Positions 1 through 12,224 of a stretch of 64,000 nucleotides of DNA are shown one piece after another. The translations under genes were made by a program, and so were the position numbers. Position 1 is the first letter of the stretch, and every line of letters begins with the position of its first letter. The notes under the pieces are model-generated. The model did no database searches. It was given only the letters and a program-made list of their open reading frames with translations, and was not told the DNA's origin. The stretch is from Eucalyptus grandis. Taxonomy: Eukaryota > Streptophyta > Magnoliopsida > Myrtales > Myrtaceae. The stretch covers positions 11,240,559 through 11,304,558 of the forward strand of contig NC_052614.1 of NCBI RefSeq assembly GCF_016545825.1. Reading direction: 5' to 3'.

Positions 1-2
1 GT

Positions 3-2716
3 GGGAGTATTCTGAACGATGCTATAGTTGTTGAGTCAGAGAAAGGCGTAGTTGCTGCTGATGATGGCCGTTGTTCTGAGATTGGGGCGTCAATGCTTAG
101 GAAAGGAGGGCACGCGGTCGATGCTGCTGTTGCCACTGCTTTGTGCGTTGGTGTCGTCAATCCGATGGCAAGTGGGATTGGAGGCGGCGCATTCATGATT
201 GTCCAGTCTTCATCAACATTGAAAACCGAAGCCTACGATTCAAGGGAAACAGCTCCTTTGGCTGCTTCACAGGTTTATCCCCTCTCCGCCACTGAACTGT
301 ATCCACAGACCTGTTCAGTTGATAAAGGCTTTAGTTTATTGCAGATCATCTGTTCTATAGTCTAGTAGAGTTAATTATTATCGTGACTTAGTAAATATAC
401 TAGTAGCCATAGCCATCTGTCTAGCTTTGGAATTGATTCACTAAATGCTGTCCTCTGAACTTTTATCAAGTATTAAACTTCCGTTCAAATGAATTATCTT
501 GGAGGTATAGATGAAACAACTAGTCCCATTGGGATCTCTCCTATGTCGAACTGTCTGATTTGTCTCTCCCAGCTGTCAAACATAGTAACTTTTATTGCTG
601 TTACAGGACATGTACGAGAACAATCCCTCGGCTAAGTACTATGGTGCTTTGTCTATGGGAGTGCCTGGTGAAATAGCCGGCCTTCATCAGGCATGGTTGA
701 AACACGGCCGTTTGCCATGGAGGACCTTTTTCCAGCCATCCATAAAACTGGCAAAAGAAGGGTTTGTGGTCGCTCCATACCTTGCGCATCACATTGCAAA
801 TGCTGCGAAGAGGATCTTGAATGATCCTGGCTTAAGACAAGTGTTTGCGCCTGGTGGGAAGCTGTTACGTGCTGGCGACACCTGTTATAATGTGGAATTG
901 GGCCAGAGCTTGGAGGCCATAGCAGAACAAGGGCCACAGGCATTCTACAATGGGAGCGTTGGGGAGAAGTTGGTCAAGGACGTAAGAGAGGCTGGAGGGA
1001 TTTTGACGATGGAGGACCTAAGAAACTATAAAGTCGAAGTAACAGATGCGATGTCTGCTGAGGTCATGGGCTATACTATATTTGGAATGCAGCCTCCCTC
1101 GAGCGGAACGTTAGGGCTCTCTCTGGTGAGTAATTTCTTTTAGAGATTACGTTTTTTGTGACACCAAACATATGAAGTAGCAATGATCGACTACTGCTAT
1201 GAGGAAATGTTCCGATTCTGGGAGCCTATTGAATGGGAAAGTGTTGTGATCAAATGTTGAGAGCGGAAGTTAGAATTTGTCTATGAGAGAGTGACAAAGA
1301 TTGCTGTTCTTTAGAGTATAGACAGACTTGGAGTGCCTGATCTTTTGTAATGGCCATGAACAGATCATGAACATCCTCAACAGCTATGGAAATTCCAATG
1401 CTGTAGAGGGAAGTCTCGGGATGCACCGCTTGATAGAGGCGATGAAGCACATGTTTGCCATCCGGATGAACTTGGGTGACCCTAATTTTGTGAGCATCGA
1501 TGAGTACGTGTCCAAGATGCTCTCTCCATCCTTCGCCAAGCAACTGAGGCAAAAGATACTCGACGATACTACTTTCCCTTCGGAGTATTACTTGTACAAG
1601 TATGAAGATCCTCCTTTGAATTTGGCAAATCCAAAACAGACCTCCGCTCCGTTGTGAACTTCTTGTTATTTAAATGTTTTAAACCCTCTGTTGGCAGGTG
1701 GAGTCAACTTAGAGATCATGGTACCAGTCATTTCGGTATTGTAGACGCAGATCGGAATGCTGTGTCTATGACTACGACTGTTAATTATCCATTTGGGGGT
1801 GGGGTTCTATCGCCTACTACAGGTATTGTGCTTAACAATGAGATGGGCGACTTCTCGACACCCACGGAGATTTCTCCCGACCACCTGCCACCTGCTCCAG
1901 CGAATTTCATCGAACCAAACAAGAGACCTTTGTCTTCCATGACTCCACTCATCATCAGCAAGGTAAGCAAACAAACAGTTCTTTGGCTTTGTTTTGACAT
2001 GAAGAGAATCTCCATTGTCTTTGACAGAATAGCTCTTATCTCGTATTCATCGAATCAAATTTAAGCAAGTAAAAGTACAATGGACACCAGATCAGAAGTC
2101 TTTCAAAAAATCCTCGCACCATCTGTCGAGTTTCCCTGGAAACCTAAACTTTGTCTCTTCTGAACTTGAATTTTGGGTTTCTAATCCAGATCTACTGAAT
2201 GCAGGATAACCAGTTGGCAGGGGTCGTAGGAGGGAGTGGAGGAATGAACATAATTCCAGCAGTGACCCAAGTTTTTCTGAATCACTTTGTCCTGGGAATG
2301 GAACCATTGGATGCTGTCAAGGATCCAAGGGTCTACCACAGGGTACCATTTCGCCCATATTTATTCAAGAACTTGCAATTGAATTCCCATTAGAAGTTGT
2401 TACGTTCTGGTCATGTTTTACTCAGCCCTTTTCCTATTTTGCAGCTGATACCGAATGTGGTAATGTATGAAAATGCACCTGCATCAATGGTATTCACATT
2501 GAGCTTTCAGACAAACGAAAGCTTTTCCTGAACGGGATAGGTCATCAGTTAGAAGCTATAGCAGGAGGAGCCATTGTTCAGCTTGTCGTTCAAAATCTAC
2601 AAGACACGCTCGATTTGGGTCGCAAAAGTCGCAAGGGCTTGAACTCTGGAATTGTCCGTGGAACTCTTACTGCTGTAAGTGATCCTAGAAAAGATGGGAA
2701 GCCTGCTGCGGTTTGA
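3..2716 (+). CDS. GGT: gamma-glutamyltranspeptidase (glutathione hydrolase), 5' partial, six exons, frameshift in last exon
   Basis: This enzyme removes or transfers the gamma-glutamyl group of glutathione and its conjugates; plant members act in the apoplast or vacuole. Exons read from GT-AG junctions: 3-272, 607-1125, 1364-1599, 1698-1962, 2205-2342 and 2445-2716, about 566 codons. The reading frame is open at the left edge, so the start and the N-terminal signal/anchor lie outside the window. Family landmarks are present: DSRETAP (substrate-binding Arg) near the end of the first exon, DHGTSHFG with the catalytic Thr nucleophile at the start of exon 4, RPLSSMTP later in exon 4, and GGSGGMN in exon 5. 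The protein should end in DPRKDGKPAAV. In the last exon, YENAPAS is followed by a one-base deletion near 2486-2488; the GIHIELS continuation lies in the next frame. Read literally, the frame stops at about 2529. It could be a real allele, a recent pseudogene or a consensus error. Identity is very secure; intactness is not. Confidence 0.93.
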
Positions 2717-3535
2717 TATTATTTTTGTAAATAACTGTGAATGAATAATCGCGGGCTAGAATGATCTTTTGGCGCAAATCCATGCAAGCTGCAAGTGACG
2801 CTGCTTGTTTTATTGAATGTAAGAATCAGGATCTTGTACACGTATATGGTACAATTACTTAGGTAGGTACATTGTTCCGGCGGAATGGAGAAATAAGTGC
2901 TTTATATAGATAGATGGTGACTTGTATTGAGATCACCAGCCATTGCTTCAATGATGTTTCCGCATTAGGACACGATGAACTCCATGAATTTGCTTCTACA
3001 CATGTTTGGGAAAATATCAAAGCGATGCGTCTTCGACGTACAAAATGCAAGCAGAAGCTTCCAAGTCAGGCCAATGGTTGCGCGAAAATCAATAAGCAAG
3101 CAAAGCAAATAGCAGTTGTAATTAGCACTTCCATTGGCAAGACGTAAACGGTAGAACAGGACTTGGGAGGAATTACATCACGGAAGCCAACATAAGGTTT
3201 CTGCCACCGCGAGTCTGTCTTTCACATGCGTTTCTCGGATCCTCTTGAATCCTTTACTGGGTGAGATGAACAATTGAATGCATATCAGACATTTTATCAG
3301 AAATGTACATTACAACTCCGGTGATATTGCAAAAAGATTGCACTGCCCCCGTGATCAGTTTCCCCAGAAATCCACAATTCGTCCTTGAAAAATTCTACAA
3401 CCAAAGCACGGATTGCTCATTATAAAGAGCAAGACTTCGTGATATACCATCAACAAATAATTCTCCCTGAGTTCTCTAATATGTACCCTTGGTGCGCCGT
3501 CAAGAGAAAATCAGGACACTTTACTGGGTATGGTT
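2717..3535. other. convergent 3' intergenic region
   Basis: The GGT gene and the AP-4 sigma gene end tail-to-tail here, 819 bp apart. The region should hold both 3' UTRs. I see no convincing coding sequence; the short open frames at 2859-3147 match nothing I know and have no splice context. Confidence 0.6.
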
Positions 3536-5999
3536 TCATGATGATTTTTCCATCAGCTGTATCGGCGTCAATATGTTTGCTTTGCTGGTTTCCACAATGC
3601 ATCCATTCATGACCATTTCCTCCAGCATGAAATGTGCCTTCTCCAAGTGGAACATGATGTCCAGTTCACACTGCATTTGAGCAGAAGGAGATATTAACTG
3701 CTCTGAAATAATTTTTGAAGGAACTGAAGGGGAGAGGCTATTGCCTTATGACTCACCACATTGCCGAAATGACGATCCATGGTTTCCACTAGTAAATGTA
3801 TGAACTCCAGGATCGCAAGCTCATTCTGGAACATATTACACAGATAGATCAATACTACAGCAGGAAAAGTTTTAGGTGGCCATGTAGGTCTAAAGTTTGA
3901 AATCATAATTCATGAATATCTACACCGAAAAGGGCTATACAAGCAAAGAAAAACTTAGTAAATGATATCATGATCTCCGTCAAACCCATTAAAAACCTTC
4001 CAAGGGTGCAAACAATCTTAAAGAGAAAGCAAACTAGGCAAGAAGATGGTGCCTTACCTCATCATTGTCAACTCCAACCAAGAAGAAAAGTGATGCATAG
4101 CGCCTATAGACAATCTTGTAATTGCGATGCTCAACAAATGAACACTGTTGACAAGCAACATATCCATTTGAGAATCAAGATATGCAATGATAAGATAGTG
4201 AGCAATAATACTTCCACAGCCATTTGTGTTAAGAGGAAATACAAGGTCCTCTAGCAGGACAGCAGGAAGGAGTCAAATAAAAACATGATCAGGCAATATT
4301 ATAGAACTAAACAATTAGCAGTGAACTTCTAAGAGATATATACTCACTTAATGAAGATTGTAATTACTGCATAATCAAAATGCGAAGTGTATTTGTAGTC
4401 ATCTGAAATCTAACTGACTGCAAAGCTTCTACGATCATCACCACACCTCACCATTATCATCTCCACTACCACCACAATCTCTGCTGCTGTCAATGCCAAT
4501 CCCTGTGGCCATTCCACCTCCAACACCTGTGCCATCACAAGTTTCGCCTCCCCCATTTATCAACCTCTTGGATCCATCATTGTCGCGATCATTACCTTAA
4601 CCACCACCACCGGAAGAAGAACACCAACTTGACCACTGCGCCCAACACCTCCAAAGCAACTCCAGACTTCGCCATACCATTATCGTCTCCACTACCACCA
4701 CAATCTCTGCTGCTGTCAATGCCAATCCCTGTGGCCATTCCATCATCTTGCCAGCAGCAACACCACCTCCAACACCTGCGCCATCACAAGTTTTGCCTCC
4801 CCCATTTATCAACCTCGTGGATCCATCATTCCTGATCATTACCTTAACCACCACCACCAGAGGAAGAACACCAACTCGACCACTATGCCTAACACCTCCA
4901 AAGCAACTCCAGACTCCACCATCGACCACTTATTCACATCATGGTTACTATTGGCAACAGGACAGTGGCTATTCATGTTAAACCTCCAATATCATGTCGG
5001 TTTTGGTGATTTAAGCGGGTACATGATTTAGAGCTGCAGTTAGCTGATTTACTTAACAACTACTACAAACTTATACATATGCAGGACAGTGACTATTCAT
5101 GTTAAACCTCCAATATTAAGTAGATTTCCGCGACTCGAGCGGGCACATGATTTAGAACTGCAGTCAGGTGATTTCCTCGACATCTAGTACAAACTTATCA
5201 AACACAATTGAATCGCATTTGAGTGCTGAAGTATTCAATTATCAGAGCTTAACAAACGCCTTATTTAAGAATGGACTAGAGCAACAAAAAATTGCAACGA
5301 GGATCTAACAGGAAATGTAGTAATGTCCCCTAAGAAGCCAGCTAGTTTGCAACATTTTCTCGACACCATAGCAGTCGCCTATCAAGACTGTCGATTTGAG
5401 GCCCAAACCCTAGGCTCCATCGATCTACATAGTCATGCAAAGGTTAAGTTATGGCGGACGGATATTCCATCCAAAAGCACGGCTTCCTGGATAGAACCTT
5501 GCCAATAAGAACTAAATTCAAGAATCAAGCCAAGCCCATAATTTCCGACGTCAACAATTCGCGAGAATCAAATCGAATTCTTGCGCGAATCGAGCGCTGA
5601 CGTTTCCTCACTATAAATCCATACCTCTCCTTTAACTCAAAGCATCAACCCGTGATCCAATCGAAACTGGTACTAGCGCCCCATCAACGATGTCAAACAA
5701 GAATCGCCCAACAGCTCGAACGAGGAGCTATCAGAATCGGGCCGAGGCGAACCGAGAATTAGAATCTGGGAAGATGGGATCGATCGATCGATCGATGCGG
5801 ATGAAGAACAAGGAGAAAGGGCAGGAAACGCGTTCATCGAAGGGGGAAAGGGGGGAACCTGTTGCTCGGTGCGGGCGAGGCATTTGCGGACGATCTCGCC
5901 CTCAAGGGCGCGCCTTTCTTCGAGGGTGAGGTACTCGTAGTACTGGGCGAGGCGGGTCTGGCCTTGCTTGTTCACCATCAGTATGAATCTGATCCCCAT
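3536..5999 (-). CDS. AP4S: AP-4 adaptor complex subunit sigma, complete, four exons
   Basis: Small sigma subunit of the AP-4 clathrin-independent adaptor, which sorts cargo at the trans-Golgi network; it binds the epsilon subunit and helps recognise dileucine motifs. Exons on the minus strand: 5999-5859 (47 codons, [20 protein letters not shown] to TEQQ), 4144-4058 (29 codons, starting [10 protein letters not shown]), 3825-3757 (23 codons, [20 protein letters not shown]...) and 3670-3536 (44 codons plus TGA, starting [14 protein letters not shown]). All introns are GT-AG and lie between codons. The total is 143 residues, the usual length, with no frameshift or stop. The ATG at 5999 is chosen because MGIRFI is the conserved N-terminus; the upstream in-frame extension has no ATG. 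The 5' UTR carries a GA-rich tract at 6046-6085. Intron 1 is long (1714 bp) and holds two tandem duplications. Exon 1 and its upstream flank occur again at 33231 and 49454. This is the only copy with all four exons. Confidence 0.96.
4453..4930. repeat. tandem duplication of about 226 bp in AP-4 sigma intron 1
   Basis: Two adjacent copies, starting at about 4453 and 4679, share long stretches such as the CCACTACCACCACAATCTCT block, the CTGTGGCCATTCCA block and the CCTCCCCCATTTATCAACCT block. The DNA is rich in CCA/CAC triplets, which keeps long open frames on both strands (for example 4597-4929 minus). These frames sit inside an intron and look like composition artefacts. Confidence 0.8.
4958..5210. 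repeat. second tandem duplication, about 125 bp, in AP-4 sigma intron 1
   Basis: The block beginning CAGGACAGTGGCTATTCATG at 4958 is repeated with scattered changes from 5083. Both copies contain TTCATGTTAAACCTCCAATA and a TACAAACTTAT block near their ends. It is independent of the CCA-rich duplication just before it. Confidence 0.75.
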
Positions 6000-8083
6000 C
6001 CCCTCTCCTCCTCCCTTCACCTTCTTCACCTTCAACTTCCACCCAGAGAAAGAGAGAGAGAGAGAATTGCTTTTAGAGAGAGAGGGGAACTGAATTGCTT
6101 TCTTTGGCGAAGCTCAATTCGCAGCTGAAGTAATGCGTTGGCACCGGTGCCGGTGGAGCATGCAATCACTTTGCTTGGCCTGATTTGCGCAAAACAACGT
6201 CAATTTTACCTCGAAATTCAATTCTGATCCAAAATTCACAAAAGAAATGAAAAACGACTTTTAATTGGACTCTGTCAAGTTTTCGTCTAATGATGGTGTT
6301 TTAGACATAACGTGTCGTTTTAAATGTACGTGGCAACTCACGACTGCGTTAATATATAACAATTGCGGATGGTTCAAGAGCTTTCCAAGTTTTCGGATGC
6401 CACCAATCGCGAATTCAAAGTTTCATTTTTCTCAATTTTCGGACTTTTGCTCTGATCTTCCAAATTGCATGCCTCGTTCACCCTAGGTAAGTCATTTCTT
6501 CGATCCATTTTGATTTTGTCGCCTAAATCCAAACTCAAATGCTCACATTTCTCCAATTTTGGCCATACATCATTAACGTGAACGCAAGTTATTTCATGTG
6601 TCATTGTTAGTATTAACGTAGATAATTTTTAATAATATTTTAATAATATTTATTTTTATATTTTATTTTACTTTTCTTTTTCTTTCTTTACTTTTTTTTA
6701 TTGAAAAATTATTGTTAAGGGACAGTTGGGGTCACCAACCACCAGTCAAGTCTCGGTGACCATCACTCGTTGTTGGTGAGCGCCTATATGCCCTTGCCCA
6801 ATGACTAGTGGCGGCTGCTAAACCTCGGCTAGTGGCTCACGGCCCCTTGCTAACCTTTAACAATAATAAAAGAAAATGTAAAGAAGAAAAAGAAAAAAAT
6901 CTTAAAGATTCAAAAGTATTATTAAAATTTGTCAATATTAACAAGTTTCGACAAAATTTGTTAGATGATTCAATCGACAAAACACAAAAGATTTTATGAC
7001 TCAATTAATACAATTAAAATGTTTATGATTGAATTTTGGGTTAACATAGCTCCATGCTTTCGTACTAGCTCTGCAAATTGAGCCAATAAATTACAATATA
7101 TTTGTGACTTTTGTTGACAATTTTCCCTACATGAAATAACATGTCGAATCTTTTGAAACTTGACGAACTGGATTTGGGTACCGATTGAAGGTTTATGTTT
7201 TTTATTAGATAATACAAGTTTTGGGTTAGAATCCGAGCTAGAGTTGGTGATTCTTTACGAGACAAAAAAACTTTAGGTTACCATTGGAGATTAAAAAAAA
7301 AAAATTCTAGAATTAAGATTCAAGTAAAGTTAGCATCTTTTTTGCGAGACAAAAAAGTCCGGTCCAACAATTAAGACCGGAACTAAGGTCGATATTCTTG
7401 AAGGAATTGAGCCTTATTTGTTCAGAATTATCAATCCCAAGGGTGTCGTCCAATTCGTCCAACAGCTAAGTAACGTCGGGACATGGGGATCCGGTGAAAT
7501 GCTCGCTCGGAATCTTCAATTCGCATGGTGTTTTTAGATTCGTCTCTTGCGATTCTTTTATTCTTTTAAATTTCATCTTTCAAATTTTCACGTTAGGGAA
7601 GGTAACTGCCATTTTACTGTAGATAATATTTAAAGAGGGGCTTCTTTATTTTCTTTCATCCGATCATTCAATCATATGTATATAGGTTTAAAACACAATT
7701 GATAAGAAAATGATTTGATAATAATATGCACAGCAGAAGTGAGAGTTTCTAAACAAGTCAATATATTATAGAAAACGCCTATGTTATTTTTTTTTTCTTT
7801 TAGTCGACATTAAATCTATGGATTTGTTCGACAACATAGAAAATAATTAGGTTTATTAGAATCTTATCTTTTCAATGAAACTAATTGCTACGGAAGTAAA
7901 TACTGGAAAAAATAAAAAATAAAAAAACAAAAGAAGGAAAGTGAGGGAGTTCGGGGTCACGACCAGTATAATGATTCGGGGCAATTTTATTTTTCCATTG
8001 AAAATTCGACTGATGTAGTCGAGTAAAAAAAAGTGTCGTCCTATTATTTATTACTGTTATCATTTACATGACCGGGACGAGTT
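5748..8083. repeat. segmental duplication, source copy (AP-4 sigma exon 1 plus about 2 kb upstream)
   Basis: From the GAGAATTAGAATCTGGGAAG block at about 5751 to the TTTATTACTGTTATCATTTA block at 8047-8066 this DNA recurs, in the same orientation, at 49338-51765. The exon 1 part (about 5850-6580) recurs inverted at 32618-33385, and the distal part (about 7056-8027) recurs at 41019-42000. It covers AP-4 sigma exon 1, its 5' UTR and promoter region, then A/T-rich DNA. Within it, 6600-7010 has inverted-repeat arms (TTTAATAATATTTTAATAAT and its diverged complement near 6920) like a MITE. This is taken as the source copy because only here is exon 1 joined to exons 2-4. Confidence 0.85.
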
Positions 8084-8319
8084 AGAAATGAGGATCAGGC
8101 AAGCACGGGCCGCTCCGAGGACAGCTACGATCGGTCTTCGACACGGATATAATGTCGGCTCTAATTTCTCCGATCTCCTCCCATACTGCATCGGCTTGAG
8201 CGTCGGAGTGCTTATCATCCAAGACTCTCCACGAACTTCTCCTCACCCATCGTAACCCAACGAAGGATTAGCACTTTGAAAGTTCAGGTTTCTCCAGGCA
8301 TCTCAAGGTTTGAGTGCAT
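8084..8319. other. unassigned spacer before Copia element 1
   Basis: I recognise nothing here. It lies between the end of the duplicated segment and the target-site duplication of the Copia insertion, and has a more balanced base composition than its neighbours. Confidence 0.4.
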
Positions 8320-8324
8320 TTTCA

Positions 8325-8754
8325 TGTTAGACAATTCATATAAAACTTAATGCGGAAATTCATAACAAATCAATGATCTTTGATCTTCATAATTTTCACA
8401 AATAGATTCAGACAAACTTTTATCCATAGTGCTACGCTTGATGATGATCGTTGTAGAAAACCTAATGATCTCGAACCAAAAAGGAGAAATCCGATTTCTC
8501 CCCCTTAACCCACTAAACCTTAATGTATTCAATTGATGGAGGAGAGAATACGTTCTTTTACATTGTTCGTATGTGGGTGGAGAGAGGACCGGACTCTATT
8601 TATACGTTCGTTGAAAAGGTGCCTTCCATCAAAGCGATATACCATTTCGTTTTATCAGAGTCGTACCTTCTCATAACCAATATTATTTATAGCATTTCAA
8701 TAATTATTAAACCATATAATAAATCATATAATATGGGCCACAATAATTCTTACA
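8325..8754 (-). repeat. 3' LTR of Copia element 1
   Basis: 430 bp. It pairs with 14726-15149. A purine-rich tract, read on the minus strand as AAGTGGGAGAA, sits directly inside it at about 8755-8766 as the polypurine tract. Confidence 0.93.
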
Positions 8755-8766
8755 TTCTCCCACTTG
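8755..8766 (-). other. polypurine tract of Copia element 1
   Basis: Minus-strand purine run immediately 5' of the 3' LTR, the expected primer for plus-strand DNA synthesis. The same AGTGGGAGAA string precedes the 3' LTR of Copia element 2. Confidence 0.8.
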
Positions 8767-9096
8767 GCCCATATGATTCTCCTTTCATGGTTTAATGAAT
8801 ACCATAATGTGCACAATAAGATTATGCTATAAAATTTCATTAAATTGGCAATCACATAATAATCACAATTAAGTAAAGAAAACTAATGCGAGTCATAGCG
8901 ATTATATGTCATTAATTGACATAGTCCCTTCTATGTATTACAACTATAGTACTTTACTTAACATGATCCATAAATGAGAAGTACAGTAATAGTCCAACCA
9001 TAATGTTTCTTTAAAAACTATCCTGTTTAACATTAATCTATTTCCATAATGTATACTAAATAGAAAACAGGAAATATCAAAAACATGTAAGTGAGC

Positions 9097-9616
9097 TCAA
9101 AGTGTCAAATACATAAACTTAATACAATCATAATACAAATAATGACGTCCAATAATGCCCATCCTTTCAACATGCTCATTAAATGTTTTGGGTGGCAATC
9201 CTTTTGTTAATGGATCTGCTATCATAAGACTTGTGCTAATGTGCTCAATTGACACTCTTTGTTTCTGAACTTCTTCTTTGACAGACAAGTATTTGATCTC
9301 CATATGCTTAGCACCCTTAGAATACTTGTCATTCTTAGAGAAGAAAATTGCTGCAGAGTTATCACAATAGATTTTCAAAGGGGCTTGGCAATACTCACAA
9401 CGATCACAAGCCCCGAAATAAAATTCTGCAGCCATAATCCATGAATTGTGGCCTCAAAGCATGCCACAAATTCAGCTTCCATAGTGGATGCAACAATAAC
9501 CGACGCTTCGCACTCTTCCATGAAATTACCCCTCCGGCCGAAGAAACAAGTAACCAAATGTTGATTTTCTTGTATCGACACATCCAGCTTAAGTTCGAAT
9601 CTAAATATCCAATCAC
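9097..9616 (-). pseudogene. Copia element 1 RNase H domain, frameshifted
   Basis: The C-terminal part reads cleanly on the minus strand from about 9435 (IYCDNSAAIFFSKN, KHMEIKYLSVKEEV, STSLMIADPLTKGLPPKTFN) and is the typical Copia RNase H end. The preceding part (9404-9616) is spread over two frames, so at least two frameshifts separate it from the reverse transcriptase and split the domain. The conserved CDN and ADPLTKG motifs are intact. Confidence 0.9.
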
Positions 9617-11106
9617 CTCAAGATGATCGATCTTTTATAAGTGAGCATATGATTCTTCGTTCCTTGCAAGTATCTAAGAACTTTCTTTGCAGCTTTCCAA
9701 TGATCCATTCTAGGATTACTTTGATACCTACCCAGCATTCCGACAACAAAACTGATGTCTGGTCTGGTGCAAGTTTGTACATACATTAAGCTTCCCACAA
9801 CAGATGCATAAGGAATATTATTCATCTGTCCTCGTTCCAATTCACTTTTCGGACATTGCATAAGGCTAAATTTATCACCTTTTTGAATTGGAACTATTCC
9901 CGCTGAATATTTATTCATATTAAATCTTTCTAAAATTTTCTCAATGTAGGCTTTCTGAGACAATCGTAATAATCCTTGTGATCTATCACGGAATATTTCT
10001 ATTCCTATCACATATGTTGCCTCTCCCATATCCTTCACTTCAAAATTCTCAAAGAGAAATTTCTTGGTTTCATGTAACAAACCAAGATCATTAGTAGCAA
10101 GCAAAATATCATCAACATACAGAACTAGAAAAATAAACTTGCTCCCACTAATCTTCATATATATACATTGATCAACGGTGTTTTCCTTAAATCCAAATGA
10201 AGTTATGGTATCGTTAAACTTAAGATACCATTGTCGGGAAGCTTGTTTAAGTCCATATATTGACTTCTTTAATTTACATACCATGTGTTCCTTTCCTTTA
10301 ACTAAAAAGCCTTCGGGTTGGTCCATATAAACCTCTTCCTCTAAATTCCCATTAAGAAATGCGGTTGTTACATCCATTTGGTGTAACTCCAAGTCATAAT
10401 GAGCCACCAAAGCCATAATGATTCTAAGTGAGTCATTCTTAGAGACTGGTGAAAATGTCACTTTATAGTCAATGCCTTCTTTTTGAGTAAAACCCTTTGC
10501 AACAAGTCTGGCTTTATGTCGTTCAATATTGCCTTTTGAGTCGCGTTTGGTCTTAAAGACCCATTTACACCCGACCTTCTTACATCCTTTAGGCAATTCA
10601 ACTATATCCCAAACTTGGTTTTGATGCATGGATTTTAACTCTTCTTCCATGGCATTAAACCATTCATTAGAATCTTCACATTCCATGGTTTGGGAAAATG
10701 AATCTGGATCATTTCCAATTCCTAAGTCAATTTCTGACTCTTGTAGATAAACCATATAGTCATCAGAAATAGCCGATCTCTTTTCTCTTTGAGATCTCCT
10801 TAATGCTATTTCTTGTGACTCGGCTATTGGAGGTTCATTATTGACATCTCCATTATTGAGTGTTTGTTGTTCTCGATTATTGTTAGATTGTACTATAATA
10901 TCAGAAACAACAACTTTAGAAGCTTTAGGCATAGGAACTTCTACCCTTACTTCTTGAATGCAAGCATCACGCATTCTTTCACTCCCACTGATGTCACCAT
11001 TCTCAATGAACCTAGCATTTCCAGATTCAACAATTCTTGTACTATGATTAGGACAATAAAATTTATACCCTTTGGATTTCTCTCGCATAACCAATGAAAT
11101 AACCAC
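9613..11106 (-). pseudogene. Copia element 1 reverse transcriptase
   Basis: The longest open frame in the window, 497 codons. Read on the minus strand it has the Copia RT signature: WVFKTKRDSKGNIERHKARL, ARLVAKGFTQKEGIDY, HQMDVTTAFLNGNLEEEVYM, SIYGLKQASRQW, the catalytic LYVDDILLA, then SLMYVQTCTRPDISF. The RT core is unbroken here. It is separated by about 100 bp and a frameshift from the integrase upstream, and runs out of frame before RNase H. No start codon is expected because the product is a polyprotein. Confidence 0.95.
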
Positions 11107-11209
11107 TGGTCATTCTTGAATCCAATTTCCTTTCATGTGGATTGTAAATTCTTACTTCTGCTTGACAACCCCAAACATGCAGGTGTCGTAAACTAGGTTT
11201 CCTTCCCGT

Positions 11210-12217
11210 CTACAGTTCAAATGGAGTCTTTGGAACTGCCTTACTAGGAACCCTATTTAACAAATACATAGAAGTCTTTAAAGCATATATCCACAAAGAC
11301 AAGGGTAAAGATGAATGGCTCATTATACTCCTAACCATTTCCATTAAAGTACGATTACGCCTTTTTGATACACCATTTTGTTGTGGTGTACCTGGCATTG
11401 TGTGTTGAGCACAAATGCCATGTCTTTTAAGGAATTTAGCAAATGGACCTGGACATTGTCCTAATTCATCATACTTTCCATAATATTCATCACCTCTATC
11501 CGATCTTACTATTTTCACCTTTCTATCTAATTGCCTCTCAACCTCTTTAATATACACTTCAAGTGCATTCACTGATTGAGACTGATCATGTAATAGATAA
11601 ATATAACCATAACGTGAAAAATCATCAATAAAGGTTATGAAATAGCTTTCATTACTAAAAGAAGGAACATCAAAAGGACCACATATGTCAGTATGTATAA
11701 TTTCAAGAAACTCTTTGCTTCTTGTGGCACCTCTCTTAGTGTGTTTTGTTTGTTTACCTTTAATACAATCAATACACACTCCAAGGTCAGTAAAATCCAA
11801 ATTTGGAAGAATTTCATTCTTCACTAATCTTTGCATTCTTTCTTTGGATATATGACCCAAACGTTTATGCCACAAGTAAGCAGAATTTTCATTCACTAAA
11901 CTTCGTTTAGTGCCAACATTATGATGCAAGGTCATTAATGTCTCAACAAATGTATTATCAAGTCTAAATTTGTAAAGACCATCACATAAAGTTCCAGTTC
12001 CAGTTCCAATAAAAGTATCACTCTTAAATAAATTGAAAGATTCAGATCCAAACTTATAATAAAATCCCACCACATCAAGTCTTGGCAAAGAAACTAAATT
12101 GCAAGAAAATGTAGGTACATAAAGGGTTTGAAACAAATCCAAATAATGCCCAGTATCTAAGATCAAACGATAAGTGCTAATGCCTTCAACTGAGCTTTGT
12201 CTCGTTCCCGTAATCAC
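11210..12217 (-). pseudogene. Copia element 1 integrase, with altered catalytic Glu
   Basis: An open frame of 335 codons on the minus strand. In order: protease-integrase linker, the HHCC zinc finger ([14 protein letters not shown] ... CIDCIKGK) and the rve core with HTDICGPF (first Asp) and [11 protein letters not shown] (second Asp). The third catalytic position is normally the Glu of NGVAERRNRTL, but here the sequence is [11 protein letters not shown], so Glu is Lys. Without that Glu the DDE triad cannot work. The protease DSG motif upstream is lost to a frameshift near 12280. Confidence 0.93.
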
Positions 12218-12224
12218 ATAACTT

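Noticed and set aside
1250..1552. 100-codon minus-strand frame over GGT exon 3
   Set aside because: Antisense shadow of a well-supported exon.
4597..4929. 110-codon Gly/Val-rich frame and overlapping plus-strand frames
   Set aside because: They lie inside AP-4 sigma intron 1 in a duplicated CCA-rich tract; low-complexity artefact.
5673..5858. AP-4 sigma exon 1 frame continuing past TEQQ for about 60 codons
   Set aside because: A CAACAG|GT donor ends exon 1 there, and exon 2 with the expected [10 protein letters not shown] start is found at 4144; the read-through is intron.
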